Assembly: GCF_003129905.1 (NCBI RefSeq)
Contig: NZ_QFFM01000001.1
Coordinates: forward strand, 62,001 to 126,000
Direction of reading: 5' to 3'
Length of the DNA: 64,000 bases
Source: Bifidobacterium callitrichidarum
GTDB lineage: Bacteria; Actinomycetota; Actinomycetes; Actinomycetales; Bifidobacteriaceae
Positions 60,433 through 64,000 of this stretch are shown in pieces (position 1 is the stretch's first letter; every line of letters starts with the position of its first letter). The notes below the pieces were generated by a model, which searched no databases, was not told the origin of the DNA, and was given only the letters and a program-made list of their open reading frames with translations. Position numbers and translations under genes: made by a program.

Positions 60433-62093
60433 TGCGCACCCCCCGTGGCGGCGTCGTCCGCCGCGCCGATGTCCGGGCTGGACGAATCGGAGGAACCGGA
60501 ATCACCGGACGAACCGGAATCATTGGACTTGTCGGACGAATCGGTCTTGGACTGTGCCTTCTCGGCGCTCTTGGTCAGCGCCTCGGCCTTCTCCTCGGCC
60601 GCCTTCTCCTGCTGTTGCTGAAGTTTGATCATTTCACTGCGGATGATGTTCACATGCGACTGCGCCTCGGCCAGCGAATCCACCGTGATGCCCTGCTTGA
60701 GCTGGTCGCGCCAGGTGGTCGGCAGCTGCGAGGAGACGATGTCCGTGCGCTCCACCGCGTGCGAGAGCTCCAGGCCGAACACGTTGGTGGGAATGCCCTG
60801 GTAGATGGTGACCTTGCCGTTGCTGGTGCCCACGTAATAGCGGGTCTGGCTCCAGGCATACCCGCCCCAGGCCGCGCCGGCCAACGCCAGCAGTACCAGT
60901 ACGCAGCTGATCACCACGGCGATGGTGCCGCGGCGTTTCTTGACGCGCTTGGCCTTCTTCTGCTCCACGTGCTCGGCATGGATGGCCTTGGCCACCTCCG
61001 GGTCGTTGGGGTCGGCAGACAGGCGGCCGTCGGTCTTGAGGACCACCGGGATCTCGCCGGTGTCCGGATTGGCGCGCTCGCCGTTCTCCTCGCGCACGGT
61101 GGACGGTTGGGCCACGCGCACCGTGCCGGGTTCGGCGGCGGGCGCGTCGTCGGCGTCCTCGTGGGCGCTGGCCGGCTGGATGAGCGCGGCGGCGCGGGCG
61201 GCGGGGGAGTCGTCCTCGCGCAAGGCCGGGGCGGTGGCCACCGGTTCGGTGATGCTGTCCGCGATGGGCGCCAGGTGGCGGCGGGCCGCGCCGCCGATGA
61301 GCGGCGTCTGGTGCGGCAGGTCGAAGGCATCAGCGTCGAGGGCCAGCGTGGCGTCCGCGATCACGGCGGTCACGTTGTCCGTGCTGCCGGCGCGCAGGGC
61401 CATCTGCACGAGCCGCTGGGCGCATTCGCCCTGATCGGCCAGCGAGGTCATGGTCTCCTCGATGGTGGAGTCCTCCAGTACGCCGCACAGGCCGTCCGAG
61501 CACAGCAGCCAGCGGTCGGCCGGGTGGGCCTTGCGGATGGAGATGTCCGGGTGCGGGTCGATGTCGAAGTCGCCGAGCACGCGCATCACCACGTTGCGCT
61601 GGGGATGGTTCTTGGCCTCGGCGGGCGTGATGCGGCCGGTGTCGATGAGGTGCTGGACGTAGCTGTGGTCGCAGGTGATGCGCCCCAGATGGCCGTCGCG
61701 CAGCAGATAGGCGCGTGAATCGCCGATGTGCGCGATTACCCAGTATCCGGCCACGAGGGCCACCGCGGTCACGGTGGTGCCCATGCCGGCCAGCTTGCGT
61801 TCGCGCTTGGCCTTGCCCACGATCGCGTCGTGCGCGGCCATGACGGAGGTCTCCATCATGCGCGAGATGGTTTCGATGTCGCCGCCGGTGTCGTCCTGTT
61901 CGATGTGCGCCAGCGAGCGGATGGCGATGGAGGAGGCCGTGTCGCCGCCGGCGTGACCGCCCATGCCGTCGCAGATGGCGATGAGATGCTCGCCCGCGAA
62001 GGATGAATCCTGATTGTTCGCGCGCACCGTGCCCACGTCGGACACGGTGGTGGAATACAGGAAGAGCGGTTGTGAAACGGCGGAATTGGGCAT
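60429..62093 (-). CDS. pstP: PP2C-family Ser/Thr phosphatase, PstP type
   Basis: A 554-residue membrane phosphatase that reverses PknA/PknB phosphorylation. The catalytic domain (about 12-240) has the PP2C metal motifs RANNQDS, ICDGMGGHAGGD, GMGTTVTAV, AHIGDSRAYL and LCSDGL. A cytoplasmic linker leads to a membrane helix near residue 395 (IAVVISCVLVLLALAGAAWGGYA) and an external domain with a Gln/Lys/Glu coiled-coil-like stretch and Ser/Asp/Gly-rich tail. The ATG at 62093 lies 4 bp after the FhaB stop; the stop overlaps rodA. Confidence 0.95.
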   Translation of the reverse strand: MPNSAVSQPLFLYSTTVSDVGTVRANNQDSSFAGEHLIAICDGMGGHAGGDTASSIAIRSLAHIEQDDTGGDIETISRMMETSVMAAHDAIVGKAKRERKLAGMGTTVTAVALVAGYWVIAHIGDSRAYLLRDGHLGRITCDHSYVQHLIDTGRITPAEAKNHPQRNVVMRVLGDFDIDPHPDISIRKAHPADRWLLCSDGLCGVLEDSTIEETMTSLADQGECAQRLVQMALRAGSTDNVTAVIADATLALDADAFDLPHQTPLIGGAARRHLAPIADSITEPVATAPALREDDSPAARAAALIQPASAHEDADDAPAAEPGTVRVAQPSTVREENGERANPDTGEIPVVLKTDGRLSADPNDPEVAKAIHAEHVEQKKAKRVKKRRGTIAVVISCVLVLLALAGAAWGGYAWSQTRYYVGTSNGKVTIYQGIPTNVFGLELSHAVERTDIVSSQLPTTWRDQLKQGITVDSLAEAQSHVNIIRSEMIKLQQQQEKAAEEKAEALTKSAEKAQSKTDSSDKSNDSGSSGDSGSSDSSSPDIGAADDAATGGAQ

Positions 62094-62097
62094 GCGG

Positions 62098-62625
62098 CTA
62101 CCTCAGTTCGAAGGTGGTGGCGCCGATGCGCACGGGCACGCGGGCGGGCAGGATGGTCGGACGGTTGATGCGCTGCAGGTTCACGACCGTGCCGTTGGTG
62201 GAATTCAGGTCCTCGATGGCCCACTGGCCGGCGCGGGGATCCTTGTAGACGCGCGCGTGGTGGGAGGAGACGAACTCGTCGTCCAGCACCACGGTATTCG
62301 AGGCGGCGCGGCCCAGCGTGATTTCGGAGCCGCTCAGCGGCACGGAGCTGCCTGCCAGCGGTCCGTCGATGATCACCAGGAGGGTAGGCTCCGCCCCCGA
62401 CCCGGCGGTCGGTGTGCGGTGTGCGCGTACGGGTGACTGCGGCTGCGGGATCTCGGCGTTGGCCTTATGGGCCTCGCGCTCGCGTTCACGGCGACGGCGT
62501 GCGCGCGAGGGACGGGGGCTGAACGTCTCGATGTCCCGGTGCAGGGAACGCACGCACAGCCATACGAAGACCCACAGCAGGATCAGGAATCCGTACTTGA
62601 GTAGGGCGAATGTCAGTTCGGTCAT
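62098..62625 (-). CDS. fhaB: Membrane-anchored FHA-domain protein (FhaB/FipA type)
   Basis: A 175-residue protein with an N-terminal membrane helix (YGFLILLWVFVWLCVRSL), an Arg-rich linker (RPSRARRRREREREAH) and a C-terminal FHA domain (ITLGRAASNTVVLDDEFVSSHHARVY, LNSTNGTVVN). FHA domains bind phosphothreonine, so it would read out PknA/PknB activity at the membrane; the mycobacterial equivalent links to division. It is the second gene of the block, between fhaA and the phosphatase gene, with short spacings that indicate one operon. Confidence 0.92.
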   Translation of the reverse strand: MTELTFALLKYGFLILLWVFVWLCVRSLHRDIETFSPRPSRARRRREREREAHKANAEIPQPQSPVRAHRTPTAGSGAEPTLLVIIDGPLAGSSVPLSGSEITLGRAASNTVVLDDEFVSSHHARVYKDPRAGQWAIEDLNSTNGTVVNLQRINRPTILPARVPVRIGATTFELR

Positions 62626-62655
62626 AGGATGCCGACTTTCGGGCGGTACGCTCGA

Positions 62656-63357
62656 TTACTCCTGGGCTTGCGCCGAGGCCCAGTAGAGGATGCGCGTGCG
62701 GCCGATGGTGATGGTGTTGCCGTCCAGCAGCGTGGCGGCGGGCACTTGGTGACCCTCCACGTACGTGCCGTTCGTGGAGCCGAGGTCGCGGGCGATCACG
62801 CCGTTGTCCGTGATGTCGATTTCGAGGTGCTTGCGGGAGATGCCCGGATCGTCGATGACGATGTCGCAGCCGGAGCCGCGGCCGATCACGGTCTTGTCCT
62901 TGGTGAGCAGGTACTGGTTGCCGTTCACCTCGAGCACCGGGCTGTCCTCGGTCTGCGCGTCCGTGGTGACGGGCACGGCGTTGCCCTGCACGGATTCGGA
63001 AGTGAGGTTGAAGTTGCCCTTGGACAGGTCAAGATCTTCTTCGAAGATCACGACCACCGGGCCTACAAAGGCGTAATGCTGGCTCTTGGCGTACTCGGTG
63101 AGATTGTCCGCCAGCTCATTGGCCAGGGTCTCGCTGCCCCACGCCTCGATGCGGTCGAAGTCCGGCGTGCTGAGCTTGAAGCGGTATTCGTTCGGGGCCA
63201 CGGTGCGGTCGCGGCCCACCGGCATGGCCTCGGCGTCGATCTCGCGCTCCAAGGCGCTGGAGAGGTCGACGGGCTGCAGATCCTTGGAGCCGAATTTGGC
63301 GAACACTCCGTTGACTGCACCCTCCACGCTTTTTTCAAAACGGTCGAGAACGCTCAT
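62656..63357 (-). CDS. fhaA: FhaA: DUF3662 plus FHA domain
   Basis: A 233-residue protein. The N-terminal DUF3662 domain (SVLDRFEKSVEGAVNGVFAK to about residue 115) is followed by a short linker and a C-terminal FHA domain (VIGRGSGCDIVIDDPGISRKHLE, LGSTNGTYVEG). Mycobacterial FhaA binds phosphorylated MviN and restrains peptidoglycan synthesis; its linker there is far longer. AAAGGG lies 6 bases before the ATG at 63357, preferred over the ATG at 63363. It is the first gene of the seven-gene kinase block. Confidence 0.94.
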   Translation of the reverse strand: MSVLDRFEKSVEGAVNGVFAKFGSKDLQPVDLSSALEREIDAEAMPVGRDRTVAPNEYRFKLSTPDFDRIEAWGSETLANELADNLTEYAKSQHYAFVGPVVVIFEEDLDLSKGNFNLTSESVQGNAVPVTTDAQTEDSPVLEVNGNQYLLTKDKTVIGRGSGCDIVIDDPGISRKHLEIDITDNGVIARDLGSTNGTYVEGHQVPAATLLDGNTITIGRTRILYWASAQAQE

Positions 63358-63804
63358 AGTCATCCCTTTCTAATCTTCACCTATCCTACGCGGCAATGGG
63401 AATTTGGGGCAAAAAACCGTGCCCTAGCGTGGTGATGGGCGCAAAATTTACAAAAATTAGGGCTGTCTATGGGCGCGGCGCACCACCCGGCACCACATCG
63501 CTTCAGTGACTTCTCAGTGATCAGTGATGGCATAGGGCCAGCGATTGGCCGTCAGACTGCACTGACGGGCCGTGGCAGTGGTGGGAAGCCAGACTTTGGC
63601 CTTTCGACGTCGCTGAAAAGGGATTTGGCGACGCTTGCGGGCCAAGGTATGGCAGGATGCCGTCACTGAGCGATTTCACCGGAGGCGGCGTGCCAGCCTT
63701 TGGATCGCTGCCGTCGCTGAGGGGCGTCCAACGACTGTTTACGACGGCGAAGCGCCAGCTTCCGACCGTTCGGCATCTCCGCACAACGGCGTAGGTTGTA
63801 AGGC
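63358..63804. other. Gap before the S9 peptidase gene, promoter region of the fhaA block
   Basis: No gene is seen on either strand. It contains an AT-rich stretch at about 63405-63450 that may hold the promoter for fhaA and below, and scattered short words CAGTGA/TCACTG (for example 63502-63531, 63663-63669) and GTCGCTGA (63609, 63713) that are too irregular to call a repeat. Confidence 0.35.
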
Positions 63805-64000
63805 ATGAGCGAAACGACTGATACCAACGATGCCATCAAGGATTTCCCCCGTCGCAAGGCCCGCACGCTGCGGTTCACCTGTGGCGCGCCGCGTTCGGCG
63901 AAAACCATCGCGGACGGCTCCCGTGCACTGTTCCTGCGTTCCGACGGTCCCGAGGACCTGGTCACCGCGCTGTGGCTGAGCTGGTTCGATGCGGACGGCG
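63805..64000 (+). CDS. S9-family peptidase (prolyl oligopeptidase/DPP IV type), 3' end cut by window
   Basis: Only the first 65 residues lie in the window. After a short polar start the sequence ARTLRFTCGAPRSAKTIADGSRALFLRSDGPEDLVTALWL matches the opening beta-propeller blade of actinobacterial dipeptidyl-peptidase-IV-like enzymes (RFTxGxPR, DGSRVxFLRS pattern). The catalytic hydrolase domain is outside the window. The ATG at 63805 has only TAAGG as a weak ribosome-binding site. Family call is good, detail is not available. Confidence 0.75.
   Translation, partial: MSETTDTNDAIKDFPRRKARTLRFTCGAPRSAKTIADGSRALFLRSDGPEDLVTALWLSWFDADG

Noticed and set aside
63469-63669. 66-codon frame in the gap before the S9 peptidase gene
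   Set aside because: No ribosome-binding site, no domain-like pattern, and a composition like the surrounding non-coding DNA.
63500-63720. CAGTGA/GTCGCTGA words as a regulatory repeat
   Set aside because: The spacing and orientation are irregular and the words short; I could not define a consensus that stands out from background.

Overview
The window reads as chromosomal DNA of a Bifidobacterium, probably of the B. longum/B. breve type. The evidence is a high-GC actinobacterial gene style, a short-form 6-phosphogluconate dehydrogenase, several beta-galactosidase/transporter/LacI clusters, phosphoenolpyruvate carboxylase, and the actinobacterial cell-division block crgA - DUF881 - sortase - trpG - pknB - pknA - pbpA - rodA - PP2C phosphatase - two FHA genes. 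That block is origin-proximal in actinobacteria. The species cannot be fixed by eye. No rRNA, tRNA, CRISPR array or prophage was seen.

Layout. 1-7.6 kb: end of a YgjP-type metallopeptidase gene, a gluconate operon (GntR regulator divergent from permease, kinase and 6-phosphogluconate dehydrogenase), Dps and a CNNM/CorC-type membrane protein. 7.9-14.6 kb: a sugar ABC transporter (two permeases, lipoprotein), a GH42 beta-galactosidase and a LacI regulator; from the lipoprotein onward the DNA is visibly AT-rich, which suggests acquisition. 14.6-21.6 kb: an ABC exporter with two FHA domains, carbonic anhydrase, AhpC, and a thioredoxin-reductase/AhpF protein with its thioredoxin-like part at the C-terminus. 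21.8-32.4 kb: a very large GH2 beta-galactosidase, two paralogous GPH sugar symporters and a LacI regulator, joined by five copies of one candidate operator. 33-48 kb: ppc, a ThrE-type exporter, a PutP-type symporter, a DUF559 protein, an amidohydrolase, trpS, DUF3073, an SCP-like protein and glycogen phosphorylase. 48.6-63.4 kb: rhomboid protease, a dense DnaA-box cluster, then the cell-wall/cell-division kinase block. The window ends inside an S9 peptidase gene.

How genes work together. Gluconate is imported, phosphorylated and oxidised to pentose phosphate, feeding the bifid shunt. The two beta-galactosidase clusters each pair uptake, hydrolysis and a LacI regulator. AhpC and the AhpF-like reductase next to it look like one peroxide-reducing system. 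PknB, PknA, PbpA, RodA and the phosphatase are translationally coupled by four-base overlaps and control septal/peripheral peptidoglycan synthesis, with FHA proteins as readers of the phosphorylation.

The least expected content is in the gaps. There is a family of about 122-bp MITE-like elements with 26-bp terminal inverted repeats and 8-bp target duplications. A short palindromic repeat (called R1 here) forms the core of these MITEs and is found in many other gaps, and a copy has been absorbed in frame into the GH2 gene. Two 207-bp four-armed palindromic elements flank a two-gene cassette, inverted copies of another repeat (R2) flank the carbonic anhydrase/ahpC pair, a 63-bp hairpin is repeated in tandem, and a stack of hairpins lies 3' of ppc.
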